DNA from: an uncultured Bacilli bacterium
GTDB taxonomy: Bacteria > Bacillota_I > Bacilli_A > RF39 > UBA660
Length of the DNA: 27,450 nt
Direction: 5' to 3'
Assembly (NCBI GenBank): GCA_947628125.1
Contig: CANQYR010000002.1
Coordinates: forward strand, 1-27,450
Shown here: positions 7,590-15,927 of the stretch, piece by piece
How positions within the stretch are numbered: position 1 is the stretch's first letter
Layout: every line of letters starts with the position of its first letter
Made by a program: the position numbers and the translations under genes
The notes under the pieces: model-generated
The model's database searches: none
Told to the model about the DNA's origin: nothing
What the model saw: only the letters and a program-made list of their open reading frames with translations

Positions 7590-8554
7590 AAAAGACCTTT
7601 ATCTTATTAACAATCATCTTAATTTGTTTATTAGGCGGGATATTTACCCTAGTAAATATTAACCAAAAAATCGAAAATAAACTATACGAAGTAAGAAAAA
7701 ATGAACCCTTAATGAAAGAAGATGAACTAACAATAACCGGCCAATATAAAACCAACTGGGCCAAAGGTTATAACACAATTAGCACCGTCAATAATAAAAG
7801 CACCCCTATCTATAGCCTATCAGTGGAAAAAACAAACCTAAAAGTAGGGGATAAATTAAAATACAAAACCACAGCCTCTGATCAATTATTTATCCACCTA
7901 AGATACGCCTATCCTTATTACACTTTAACAACCACCAAAGAAAATCATTATAAAGCCACCCAAATGGCCTTGTATAATCTTGCCTTTCGAACCGGCGAAG
8001 CCAACTTAAAAGATAAAAAATATGAAATAGATGAACTAAAAGAACTACTAGGCGAAGAAAACGAAGAAGTAATCCAAATGGCTAAAGAAAAAGTAAGCGC
8101 CTCAGAAAATATTGCTGATAAAAATCTCGTCCTTAAACCTAGCTTATCATTTGATGATGAAGATATAAAGTGGTCAATAACTAATGACAAACGAAAAATA
8201 GGCCCTTATTACTATAACTTAATCTTTACCGAAGAAGAAGACATAAAAATAAGCGTCTTAAAAGATAACGGCAAAGAAATACCCGCAGCAATTGTTGATG
8301 AAGATGATAACTACATCGAAAACCTAGAAAAAAGTCAAACATTTTATATAATAATACCTAAAGATATATACTCTTATAAACTAAACATAACCGCCCAATT
8401 TAACCGTTTATTAGCCTTAATATATGAAGATGAAAACCTTCATGATTATCTAGTTTCTGCCTATATAAAAGATGAACTAAATAAAAATAAAGGCTACGAA
8501 ATAACCGTTAACGAAAAAGAAGAAGAAGGAACAATAAAACCTAATGAACTATAA
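7586..8554 (+). CDS. Thioester-domain-like membrane-anchored surface protein, cysteine lost
   Basis: A 322-residue protein with an N-terminal membrane helix (about 4-22). Residues 105-135 read RYAYPYYT...HYKATQMALYNL, close to the GYP...ATQxAIW region of Gram-positive thioester domains, where the Gln forms a thioester with an upstream Cys. Gln126 is present, but the only cysteine in the whole protein is inside the membrane helix, so no thioester can form. Downstream, IGPYYYNLIF (206-215) and SQTFYIIIPKD (250-260) resemble the beta domain that usually follows a thioester domain. There is no sorting signal; anchoring is N-terminal. It is coupled to the SpaA-like gene by an ATGA overlap. I infer a surface-binding pair whose covalent chemistry was lost or replaced. 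Confidence 0.6.
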   Translation: MKKTFILLTIILICLLGGIFTLVNINQKIENKLYEVRKNEPLMKEDELTITGQYKTNWAKGYNTISTVNNKSTPIYSLSVEKTNLKVGDKLKYKTTASDQLFIHLRYAYPYYTLTTTKENHYKATQMALYNLAFRTGEANLKDKKYEIDELKELLGEENEEVIQMAKEKVSASENIADKNLVLKPSLSFDDEDIKWSITNDKRKIGPYYYNLIFTEEEDIKISVLKDNGKEIPAAIVDEDDNYIENLEKSQTFYIIIPKDIYSYKLNITAQFNRLLALIYEDENLHDYLVSAYIKDELNKNKGYEITVNEKEEEGTIKPNEL

Positions 8555-8570
8555 AACTAGTTCTTTTTTT
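8546..8570 (+). terminator. Intrinsic terminator after the surface-protein pair
   Basis: GAACTA (8546-8551) and TAGTTC (8558-8563) form a 6-bp stem followed by seven T. The stop codon of the preceding gene (8552-8554) lies in the loop. Confidence 0.75.
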
Positions 8571-8586
8571 AAACCCAAAAATAAGA

Positions 8587-8592
8587 TATAAT
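8587..8592 (+). promoter_or_regulatory. -10 element before the 1133-aa gene
   Basis: A perfect TATAAT ends 20 bases before ATG 8613. The -35 region at 17-bp spacing is only the T run of the preceding terminator, so it is weak. Confidence 0.45.
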
Positions 8593-8612
8593 AATAAAAT
8601 GGAAGTGATACA

Positions 8613-11600
8613 ATGAGCTTAGATAAAAAATACCCCTTAATTTATAAATATATAATCCCAATTAAAAACTCCAACGATCCCCAAAAATATATTGGCCTAT
8701 ACACGAGTAAACTAAAAAAAGACGAACAAAAACTCCAAAGCTGGCTTGAATACTGGAGCAATAAAGATTTAAACCAAGCCCTAAATATATTAGTAAGCAT
8801 CGAAGAAAAATACGAACCAATCGTCTTTGATAAACTAAAAAACCAAACAATCGATGAACAAATATACTACTATATCCTTTATTTCTTAAAAAAAAGGAAC
8901 TTTAAAAAAGCCGAAATATTCTATGCCATCGTTAGCCAAAACCATTTATTAAGCCAAATAAATGATCAAGATATTAAAAAGTTACAAGCATTATATGAAA
9001 CAATAACTAATGAAAGCTTTGCAAAAATCAAAAATGAAGCTGAAAATTTTCATATTGATGAAGTTTTAAACAAAATAACCAATAAAAATGAACAAAGCAT
9101 CCTTAAAACGGCGTATCATAACTTTTTACAAAATGCCCCTAGAGAAATAGAAACCAACGAAGAATTAATAACCAACATCACAACCATATTAAACCAAAAA
9201 AATTTAGTTAATGCGATGAGCCACTTAACCAGCATCTTAGATAAAGCCTTAAATAACAAACTAGATGCCAAAAGCCTAAATGAATTAACAGCCTTTTGTA
9301 ATTTATTTGATATAAAATTAAATAAAGATGACATCATAAACATTTTTAACAATATCTACACTTGGGACTTTCTAAAAAAATATTCCCTAGGCGATTTTAC
9401 CAAAGAATTAAACTTTCGCGGCAACTACATCCACCTTTTAAAGAAAATCATCTTAAAAGAACCAAACCTAACAGACGATGAAAAACAAATACTAATTAAC
9501 CTTTTAAAGCAAAATGCCTCATCTAAAAACATCTTTTGGTATTTAGCTAACACCCACATCATAAAAAACATCCTAAACATTAACTACAATTGGCAAGACA
9601 TTAAAGTTAACCTCATCAAAATAAATAAAAGCCTTGCTAATACCTTTCAAAAAACTAGTGACTACCAAATAATCCTTTCCTACATAAAAATCCTTGTCAC
9701 CTATAGCCGCTACGCAGCCATAGCTGGATTAAAAAGCAACTTAAAATATGTGGACAAACAAGCCAATAAAGAAATAATTAAAGAAATATCTAGTATTTTT
9801 GTTTCCAAAAACGAAATACCTGAAGCCTTTCATTTCCTTTATAACTTAAACATTAAAAACTACCTAGAATACTTACCAACAAGTACCAAAACAACCACTT
9901 ACATAGAAAAACTAAAAAATTCTAGCTACTTTCATCCTTACTTAATCATCCAAATCATTAAAGAATTATTTAAAACCACCTTAAAAGATCAAAGCCAATT
10001 TACCCAAAAATGGTTCGCATACATCGATGAAAACATCCAAGAAGAAGACAAAATAGTAGCTAAACAAATCACCTTATTTGAAATATTTAACCAAGATTTA
10101 ACTTTACTAGATAACGATAATTATTATACGGGTGAATTAAAAAAACTGCAAATAACCCCCGAAAATAATAAAAAGAATCATTACTTTTATACCCCAACCT
10201 TGATCAATCTTTTAAATGCCATATTAAATGATGAAAACCCAATCGCAAGAATCAAAAAATTAGGCAAAGCAAATTTATTTGCCAAAAACTTCAAAAACGA
10301 CATTTATTACCATTTTTTAGATGCTAACTTAAGCTCTCTTAAAAACGAAAGCATCTCCATAACCAAAAAAATCTGGCCAAATCAAAGCCTAGAAGATAAA
10401 TTCTTTATCTATACTAATACCCATATCAAGCAAATAATATCCTTAGAAAAAATATTAAGCGAATTTGATGGTAATGAAAAAATAAAAGAAGCTTTTCAAA
10501 GCTTTCCTTTATATGGTTACTTTAAAACCAAAAAAAGCTTATCTCATTTTAATCGCCTTAAAATTACCAACGTTAAAACCACCAACCGTATCTTACTTTA
10601 TACCAAATTAAAAGTTGAATTAAACGCAATCTATGAATGCCAAATCATAGGTTACAATAAATTTAACAATGATATTTTAATAACCATTGTAAATGAAAAA
10701 GATAATCAAGATGAAAACATCTACACCTTTCCTAAAGAAACGAAAAAAGAAATACTAAATGCCTTCGAACTTAAACTAAAATATCAATTTACAGACAATG
10801 AAAATAACCTAGAACAACTACTAGAAAAAAACTATTCCTTAGAAAAAACCATCGACCTATTTTATAATAGTATTTTAAAAATAAACAACAGTTTAAATGA
10901 CTTAATCATTAATTTACTTACCAAATATTCAAAAGAAGAAATAATCAAACAATTACAAAAATATCCTATCTACTTTAAAAACTCTAACCAAAAAAGAATA
11001 GCTAGTTTAATAAACAAAGGCACCTTTATTTATAATGGCAACATAATTGATCTAGCCTTAATAAATGGTTTTACCATAATGAAATGCCAAGTATGTGATT
11101 ATAGTAAAGAAAAAAACGAAATAATCGTCACTAATATATCTAGTACCAACTTTTTTGTTAAAAGTAGTGAACTAACAGCCTTAGAAAAAATCTGTGATAA
11201 TTACTTACTAAGTCAAAAAGAAAAGGAATTAGAAAAATTAAAAACCATTACCAAAATGCCCGAATTAGAATTAGTAAACATATATGAAAACAAAAAAAAC
11301 TTGTTGTTAAATACCTACATTACCTTAAGCAAAAAAATAATCTTTAATTTAGTTCATGACTTAAATAAACTAAAACAATATCTGGAAAATAATGAACAAA
11401 ATAACTACTTTAATATTTTTTTAAATACCCAAGTAACCACCCATGATAAAACCGTAGCCGAAGTATTTTTAAAGAAAACTAGAGAATATGATATAAAAAC
11501 TATTTTATATTGCTATGGTAATACCTATTTAAAATACATAATACCTTTAAATGAACTCTTAAAAAAAATAATTGAAGATAAAAAAGGCATCATCCTCTTA

Positions 11601-12014
11601 AATAAAATAATCGTCCGCGATCAAAAAGTTCAAAATAACATCTATAAAATAGGGGAGTATAGCCTTAAAATAAATAACGTTAAAAGTAGCTATATTAAAA
11701 TCATATCCTATGACTTTGCCAAAGATGTTTTTAACTGTGAAAATATTTTTTACCCAAGAAAAGATGAAAACCTATTAATATTAAAAATAGAAAAACTATT
11801 AAATAAAAATATCCCTATAAATGAATTAAAAGACTATTTAAAACAAAATGAAGAAAAAATATATATTCCTAATTTAGTAGTCATAACAAAAGCTTTCTAC
11901 AAATACCTAGCCAAAAATAAAAAAGAAGCTGATAAACTGCAAGACTTGTACTTTAATACTAAGTTATGTCATATATGTAACCAGCAAAAATTTTTAGCAA
12001 TCATTAATAATTAG
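8613..12014 (+). CDS. Large unrecognised cytosolic protein (1133 aa)
   Basis: I do not recognise this protein. It has no signal peptide or membrane helix. The first 630 residues are charged and helix-rich, like a long solenoid of helical repeats. Three beta-rich segments follow among helices: about 636-700 (ECQIIGYNKFNNDILITIVN), 805-850 (FTIMKCQVCDYSKEKNEIIV) and 1010-1050 (SLKINNVKSSYIKIISYD); their likeness suggests a repeated small beta fold. Near the C terminus is CHIC, a possible half zinc site. Start ATG 8613 has SD GGAAGTGAT. It shares base composition with its neighbours, so recent transfer is not indicated. Together with the next gene it occupies the place of spo0B. A large scaffold or nucleic-acid-binding protein is conceivable, but nothing proves it. 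Confidence 0.85.
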   Translation: MSLDKKYPLIYKYIIPIKNSNDPQKYIGLYTSKLKKDEQKLQSWLEYWSNKDLNQALNILVSIEEKYEPIVFDKLKNQTIDEQIYYYILYFLKKRNFKKAEIFYAIVSQNHLLSQINDQDIKKLQALYETITNESFAKIKNEAENFHIDEVLNKITNKNEQSILKTAYHNFLQNAPREIETNEELITNITTILNQKNLVNAMSHLTSILDKALNNKLDAKSLNELTAFCNLFDIKLNKDDIINIFNNIYTWDFLKKYSLGDFTKELNFRGNYIHLLKKIILKEPNLTDDEKQILINLLKQNASSKNIFWYLANTHIIKNILNINYNWQDIKVNLIKINKSLANTFQKTSDYQIILSYIKILVTYSRYAAIAGLKSNLKYVDKQANKEIIKEISSIFVSKNEIPEAFHFLYNLNIKNYLEYLPTSTKTTTYIEKLKNSSYFHPYLIIQIIKELFKTTLKDQSQFTQKWFAYIDENIQEEDKIVAKQITLFEIFNQDLTLLDNDNYYTGELKKLQITPENNKKNHYFYTPTLINLLNAILNDENPIARIKKLGKANLFAKNFKNDIYYHFLDANLSSLKNESISITKKIWPNQSLEDKFFIYTNTHIKQIISLEKILSEFDGNEKIKEAFQSFPLYGYFKTKKSLSHFNRLKITNVKTTNRILLYTKLKVELNAIYECQIIGYNKFNNDILITIVNEKDNQDENIYTFPKETKKEILNAFELKLKYQFTDNENNLEQLLEKNYSLEKTIDLFYNSILKINNSLNDLIINLLTKYSKEEIIKQLQKYPIYFKNSNQKRIASLINKGTFIYNGNIIDLALINGFTIMKCQVCDYSKEKNEIIVTNISSTNFFVKSSELTALEKICDNYLLSQKEKELEKLKTITKMPELELVNIYENKKNLLLNTYITLSKKIIFNLVHDLNKLKQYLENNEQNNYFNIFLNTQVTTHDKTVAEVFLKKTREYDIKTILYCYGNTYLKYIIPLNELLKKIIEDKKGIILLNKIIVRDQKVQNNIYKIGEYSLKINNVKSSYIKIISYDFAKDVFNCENIFYPRKDENLLILKIEKLLNKNIPINELKDYLKQNEEKIYIPNLVVITKAFYKYLAKNKKEADKLQDLYFNTKLCHICNQQKFLAIINN

Positions 12015-12054
12015 CCAAATAAGACAAAATAGATTGACATATTTTTAAAGGCAA

Positions 12055-12087
12055 AGTGTAGACTTTACACTAATAATTTAGTACAAT
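12055..12087 (+). promoter_or_regulatory. Promoter with overlapping dyad before the 708-aa gene
   Basis: TAGACT (12059-12064), 17-bp spacer, TACAAT (12082-12087). The inverted repeat AGTGTA (12055-12060) - GACTT - TACACT (12066-12071) covers the -35 box and looks like a repressor operator. A perfect TTGACA at 12034-12039 has no partner -10 at proper spacing. Confidence 0.45.
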
Positions 12088-12105
12088 TAAGTTAAGGTGA
12101 AGCAT

Positions 12106-14232
12106 ATGTTAAATAATATCGATGAACAACTATTAAAAATACTTAATAAACCAATTAACGAAAATGACATGGATGTCCAAGAAAAATACTTTCGGCAATT
12201 ACAAAATTTAATCCACGCCGTCATCTTAATTAGACAAAAAAAAATATCCAAATCCCTTTTTAAAATTGACGATCTAGATCACTATCTAAAACAAAGTATT
12301 GACCTCATCTGTCAAAGAAAAGACGAAAAAATATTAAACGTTGTTACCCAAACCATCATTTTAAAAATAAATGCCGTTTTAGGATCTGTAAATAACATTA
12401 CCCCCGACAGTATCTATCCTGACATTAAAAATATATACCTATATTATAGTTATTCTAGTCAATTTCCTAAAGACATGGTAACAAAACTATATAACAAAAT
12501 ATTAAACCTTCTAAACGATAACTTCTACCAAAACGAAAAACACACCATTGAAAATGACTTAAGCTTAACATTACCAATTACCCCTAAAAAAGAACAACTA
12601 ATCAAAAAAAGCTTAAAAGAAAAAATATTAAAAGAAGCAATTAGCAAAAGAAGATTTGAGGAAATAAACTGCGATGAACAAACTTTAAAAAATAAAGCCA
12701 TGAACAAAAGAGAAGAAATAAAACAATTAAAAGTAGTTAAAAAAAGTAACATCGATATAACAGTAGATGACTTCATTTACTTTGAAACTCGCTTCATGCA
12801 AGGTGCCTTAAAATTAGAAGAAATAAAAAATTTATTAGGAACTACTAGAACTGTAGCCCAAAAAATCTATAAAAAATATGAAGAAATATTTGCCGAATAC
12901 TTAAAAAATATAACCATCAACGATCGAGAGTTAAACCTAGCAATATACCGAAGAAGAACTAAACTAGGTTTTGATTATAATAACTTTATCATCGCTAGAA
13001 ATGTAAGCATTGAAGAAAATGCCGAAGAACTAATAAAAAGAATGCCAAGCGATCTAAAAAAACAAATATTATCAAACCCTAAAGAATATGAAGAAATACT
13101 ACCATTAATCCCATTTTTAGATCTCTTCAAAGAATTTGGATACGATGAATATCTAAAAGTTCTTAAGCATTACAAGACAATCAAAAATAAATTACTAGAA
13201 AATAAAACAACCCAAGATAAAAAATATATAACTGATAACGAATGGCTTTTAAAAAACCTTGATAAATTAATTGAATCATCTTTAGGCTACGCTAGTGAAA
13301 ATGAAATAGAATACGCCATATTAGGCCCTAAAGTATATAATAAAAATCCTCTTCGAGCCGCATTATATGCCGAAGTGTACTTAAAAATGTGGCAAAAGAA
13401 AAGCTCATATGTTCCCATAATTAAAGGAACATACAAAGACTATACATACCAAACCGGTGATTATCAAAACCCCGAACACCTTTTAATTGGTCTAAACTGT
13501 CATGGTAGTTGCATCGATCTATTTAACGATAAAGGTGTTGAAACCTATAAAAAAGTTTTATTAGATAAAGATGCTGATGTCATTTGGATTACGAAAAACA
13601 ATGATTTTTATGCCCGCATATTTGTTTTTCGTAAAGGTAACTTCTTACTTATGGCCCCAATTAGACATCAAATAGAAGATGAAGAAAATAAAATAGATGA
13701 TGAACTTGTAAGGCATATTGCCTTAACAATGTTAAAAGAAGCCATACTAAACGAAGATAACCTAGGTTTTGTCTTACAAGCAGAATCTTACTTTGAAAAC
13801 CAGAAAAATTACCCAAGATTAAAAGATTCAAGGTTCTTAAGCAAATTCCCTCATGCTGACTTAAATGACGTAGTCTACGTACTAGCCCAAGATCCTCATA
13901 AAAAACAAGTTTCCTTTGATGAACCAATCAAAGAAGAATACTTTAAACAAAGACAAAAAATATCCAGTGAAATAACTAAAGAAGAACTAATGCGGTTTAA
14001 AGCAATCGAAATGATTAATAATAACCAAAAAGAAGACTTTCTTCCAAACATAAACTTAGATAACTATAAAAAAATCTATAAAGGTGAAGACTGGGTTTTA
14101 CTAATAGATCATAACGATCAAATAACCCAAATAAAAGCCTCAGAAGATAAAAATTGCCTAAACGAACTAGCCGCCATGAAAGTCCGCTTAGAAGAACAAA
14201 AATTTGAAAACAATAATAAACCTATGCTATAA
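12106..14232 (+). CDS. Large unrecognised protein (708 aa) with a central HTH-like segment and CHGSC motif
   Basis: I do not recognise this protein. The N-terminal 180 residues are helical. Around residues 235-260, LKLEEIKNLLGTTRTVAQKIYKKY reads as a helix-turn-helix. The C-terminal third is a compact alpha/beta domain: HLLIGLNCHGSCIDLFNDKG near residues 458-477, then DADVIWITKNNDFYARIFVFRKGNFLLMAPI. This pattern, a G-x-C-x-G-S-C turn followed by two strands ending in R-x-G-N, looks like a conserved active or binding site, but I cannot name the family. No membrane segments are seen. ATG 12106 is preferred to GTG 12097 because TAAGGTGA is a good SD for it. It may be an accessory or regulator of the preceding large protein. 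The obgE -10 overlaps its stop codon. Confidence 0.85.
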   Translation: MLNNIDEQLLKILNKPINENDMDVQEKYFRQLQNLIHAVILIRQKKISKSLFKIDDLDHYLKQSIDLICQRKDEKILNVVTQTIILKINAVLGSVNNITPDSIYPDIKNIYLYYSYSSQFPKDMVTKLYNKILNLLNDNFYQNEKHTIENDLSLTLPITPKKEQLIKKSLKEKILKEAISKRRFEEINCDEQTLKNKAMNKREEIKQLKVVKKSNIDITVDDFIYFETRFMQGALKLEEIKNLLGTTRTVAQKIYKKYEEIFAEYLKNITINDRELNLAIYRRRTKLGFDYNNFIIARNVSIEENAEELIKRMPSDLKKQILSNPKEYEEILPLIPFLDLFKEFGYDEYLKVLKHYKTIKNKLLENKTTQDKKYITDNEWLLKNLDKLIESSLGYASENEIEYAILGPKVYNKNPLRAALYAEVYLKMWQKKSSYVPIIKGTYKDYTYQTGDYQNPEHLLIGLNCHGSCIDLFNDKGVETYKKVLLDKDADVIWITKNNDFYARIFVFRKGNFLLMAPIRHQIEDEENKIDDELVRHIALTMLKEAILNEDNLGFVLQAESYFENQKNYPRLKDSRFLSKFPHADLNDVVYVLAQDPHKKQVSFDEPIKEEYFKQRQKISSEITKEELMRFKAIEMINNNQKEDFLPNINLDNYKKIYKGEDWVLLIDHNDQITQIKASEDKNCLNELAAMKVRLEEQKFENNNKPML

Positions 14233-14233
14233 T
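14204..14233 (+). promoter_or_regulatory. obgE promoter
   Basis: TTGAAA (14204-14209), 18-bp spacer, extended -10 TGCTATAAT with TATAAT at 14228-14233, overlapping the stop codon of the preceding gene. It lies only 17 bases before the obgE start, so the leader is about 11 nt. Confidence 0.7.
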
Positions 14234-14250
14234 AAACAAAGGAGGTAAGT

Positions 14251-15525
14251 ATGTTTCTAGATGAAGTAAAATTAAAACTTATAGCCGGAAAAGGGGGAGA
14301 TGGCTGCACATCTTTTCGTAGAGAAAAATACGTACCCATGGGTGGACCAGATGGTGGATCAGGGGGTAAAGGATCCGACATCATATTTGTAGCCGAAAAA
14401 GGCCTTAAAACCTTAATTGATTTAAAATATAAAAAAATAATTAAAGGTAATAAAGGCCAAAACGGTAAAGGTAAAAACCAAACGGGGGCAAAAAGCGAAG
14501 ATATAATAATAAAAGTCCCAATTGGTACGACCATAATAGATGATGACACTGGCCTTATAATCGCGGACTTAACCGAGGATAATGAACAAGTTGTTGTGGC
14601 CAAAGGTGGAATAGGTGGCAAAGGCAATAAAGCTTTTGCAACCCACGATAATCCTGCTCCCACTTTTTCTGAACTAGGCGAACCAGGTGAGATAAGATAT
14701 ATTAAATGTGAACTAAAACTCCTTGCCGATGTTGGCTTAATTGGCATGCCAAGTGTCGGTAAATCATCCTTGCTAAAATCCATATCAAAAGCGAATCCCA
14801 AAATTGCATCCTATCATTTTACAACTTTATCACCTAATCTTGGCGTTGTTAAAACGAAAACTAACGAAAACTTTATCATCGCTGATTTACCAGGCATTAT
14901 AGAAGGTGCCTCCAAAGGAGTAGGGTTAGGCTTAAGATTTTTAAAACATGCCATGCGAAGTAAAATCCTTGCCCATGTAATTGATATGGGCAGCGAAGAA
15001 AAAAGAGACCCAATATCTGACTATGAAATAATAAGAAAAGAAATAGAAGAATATAATGATACTTTAGCTAAGAAAAAAGAAATAATAATTGCCAGCAAAA
15101 TGGACTTACCAAACGCAAAAGAAAATCTTAAAAATTTTCAAAATAAATATCCGGATAAAACCATCTATGAAATATCAAACATCACTAATATGGGTTTAAA
15201 CGAACTAATAGAAGGCTTAAATACCACCTTAAAAACAATGACAACCGAAGATATTTATAATGAAAATGACTACGAAAGTCATATCATCTATCGCTTTAAA
15301 AACGAAAAACCATACACCATCATCAAAGAAGATAACACTTGGATCATCAAAGGCAAAGAAATTGAAAGATTATTTGCCATGACCAGATTTACCGAAGAAG
15401 AAGGCGTAAAACGCCTAACAAGAAAACTTAAAAACATGGGCATCGAAGAAGAACTAAGACACTTAGGTGCAAATGAAGGTGACGAAATAGTTATAAATGA
15501 CACCGTCTTTGAATTAAAAGACTAA
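14251..15525 (+). CDS. obgE: GTPase ObgE/CgtA
   Basis: An essential GTPase that binds the large ribosomal subunit and links its assembly to nutrient status; in Bacillus it is also needed for sporulation. The 424 residues hold all three expected parts: the glycine-rich Obg fold (1-158, opening MFLDEVKLKLIAGKGGDGC), the G domain with G1 GMPSVGKSSL (about 163-172), G3 DLPGIIEGA (about 212) and G4 ASKMDLP (about 280), and a C-terminal OCT domain (about 345-424). Length and motifs are normal. The SD AAAGGAGG is strong. In Bacillus obg follows spo0B; here it follows two orphan genes. Its end overlaps the next, convergent gene by 4 bases. Confidence 0.98.
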   Translation: MFLDEVKLKLIAGKGGDGCTSFRREKYVPMGGPDGGSGGKGSDIIFVAEKGLKTLIDLKYKKIIKGNKGQNGKGKNQTGAKSEDIIIKVPIGTTIIDDDTGLIIADLTEDNEQVVVAKGGIGGKGNKAFATHDNPAPTFSELGEPGEIRYIKCELKLLADVGLIGMPSVGKSSLLKSISKANPKIASYHFTTLSPNLGVVKTKTNENFIIADLPGIIEGASKGVGLGLRFLKHAMRSKILAHVIDMGSEEKRDPISDYEIIRKEIEEYNDTLAKKKEIIIASKMDLPNAKENLKNFQNKYPDKTIYEISNITNMGLNELIEGLNTTLKTMTTEDIYNENDYESHIIYRFKNEKPYTIIKEDNTWIIKGKEIERLFAMTRFTEEEGVKRLTRKLKNMGIEEELRHLGANEGDEIVINDTVFELKD

Positions 15526-15806
15526 TAAACATGAATAACTGATCCAACAACTAACTTTTGACTCATTGCTTTATTTAACACAAAAGCATGAGTTTTTTTA
15601 TTATCCTTAAAAAACACTAACCGATGATGAACGTCCCTAAAAATCTTTAAAACCTGATAATCTTCATTAACAAAAACCACATCACAATTAACAAACGGCA
15701 CCACAATTTTTGTATTTTCTAAAAAATAACCATCCTCATTTTTAAAAATAAAATTATTCTTTCTTACTTTAATATCAAACTTTTTTAAACCAATCTTAAT
15801 TTTCAT
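15522..15806 (-). CDS. DUF192-like small protein
   Basis: A 94-residue protein without signal peptide. FLENTKIVVPFVNCDVVFVNEDYQVLKIF followed by a C-terminal AFVLNKAMSQKLVVGSVIHV matches the DUF192 pattern (MKNT..PLDIVFLDEDG..V ... LELPAG.A..LGL..GD.V) in a divergent form. DUF192 function is not established. The SD AGGTGAT precedes its ATG at 15806. A weak promoter (TTGTTC, 17 bp, CATATT) may lie upstream. It stands alone on the minus strand and converges with obgE. Confidence 0.65.
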   Translation of the reverse strand: MKIKIGLKKFDIKVRKNNFIFKNEDGYFLENTKIVVPFVNCDVVFVNEDYQVLKIFRDVHHRLVFFKDNKKTHAFVLNKAMSQKLVVGSVIHVY

Positions 15807-15896
15807 TTAATCACCTATCAAAAAATATGCTTCATAAAGAAAAAAAGAACAATGTAAAGCCAAAATAAAACAAATTAAATATCTTAGCATCTGTGA

Positions 15897-15902
15897 TATA
15901 AT
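15897..15902 (+). promoter_or_regulatory. -10 element before the HerA-like gene
   Basis: Extended -10 TGATATAAT with TATAAT at 15897-15902; a weak TTAAAT (15875-15880) is the best -35 at 16-bp spacing. Confidence 0.5.
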
Positions 15903-15927
15903 AATAAAAGAAAAGGATATGATAAAT

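Noticed and set aside
8613..14232. The orphan region as a recent horizontal insertion or prophage
   Set aside because: Base and codon habits match the neighbours, there are no phage structural genes, repeats or integrase, and the borders are ordinary promoters and terminators.
14118..14801. A 227-codon open frame on the minus strand opposite obgE
   Set aside because: It is a mirror of the highly conserved obgE reading frame, has no SD and is Ser/Pro-rich in the manner of antisense frames.
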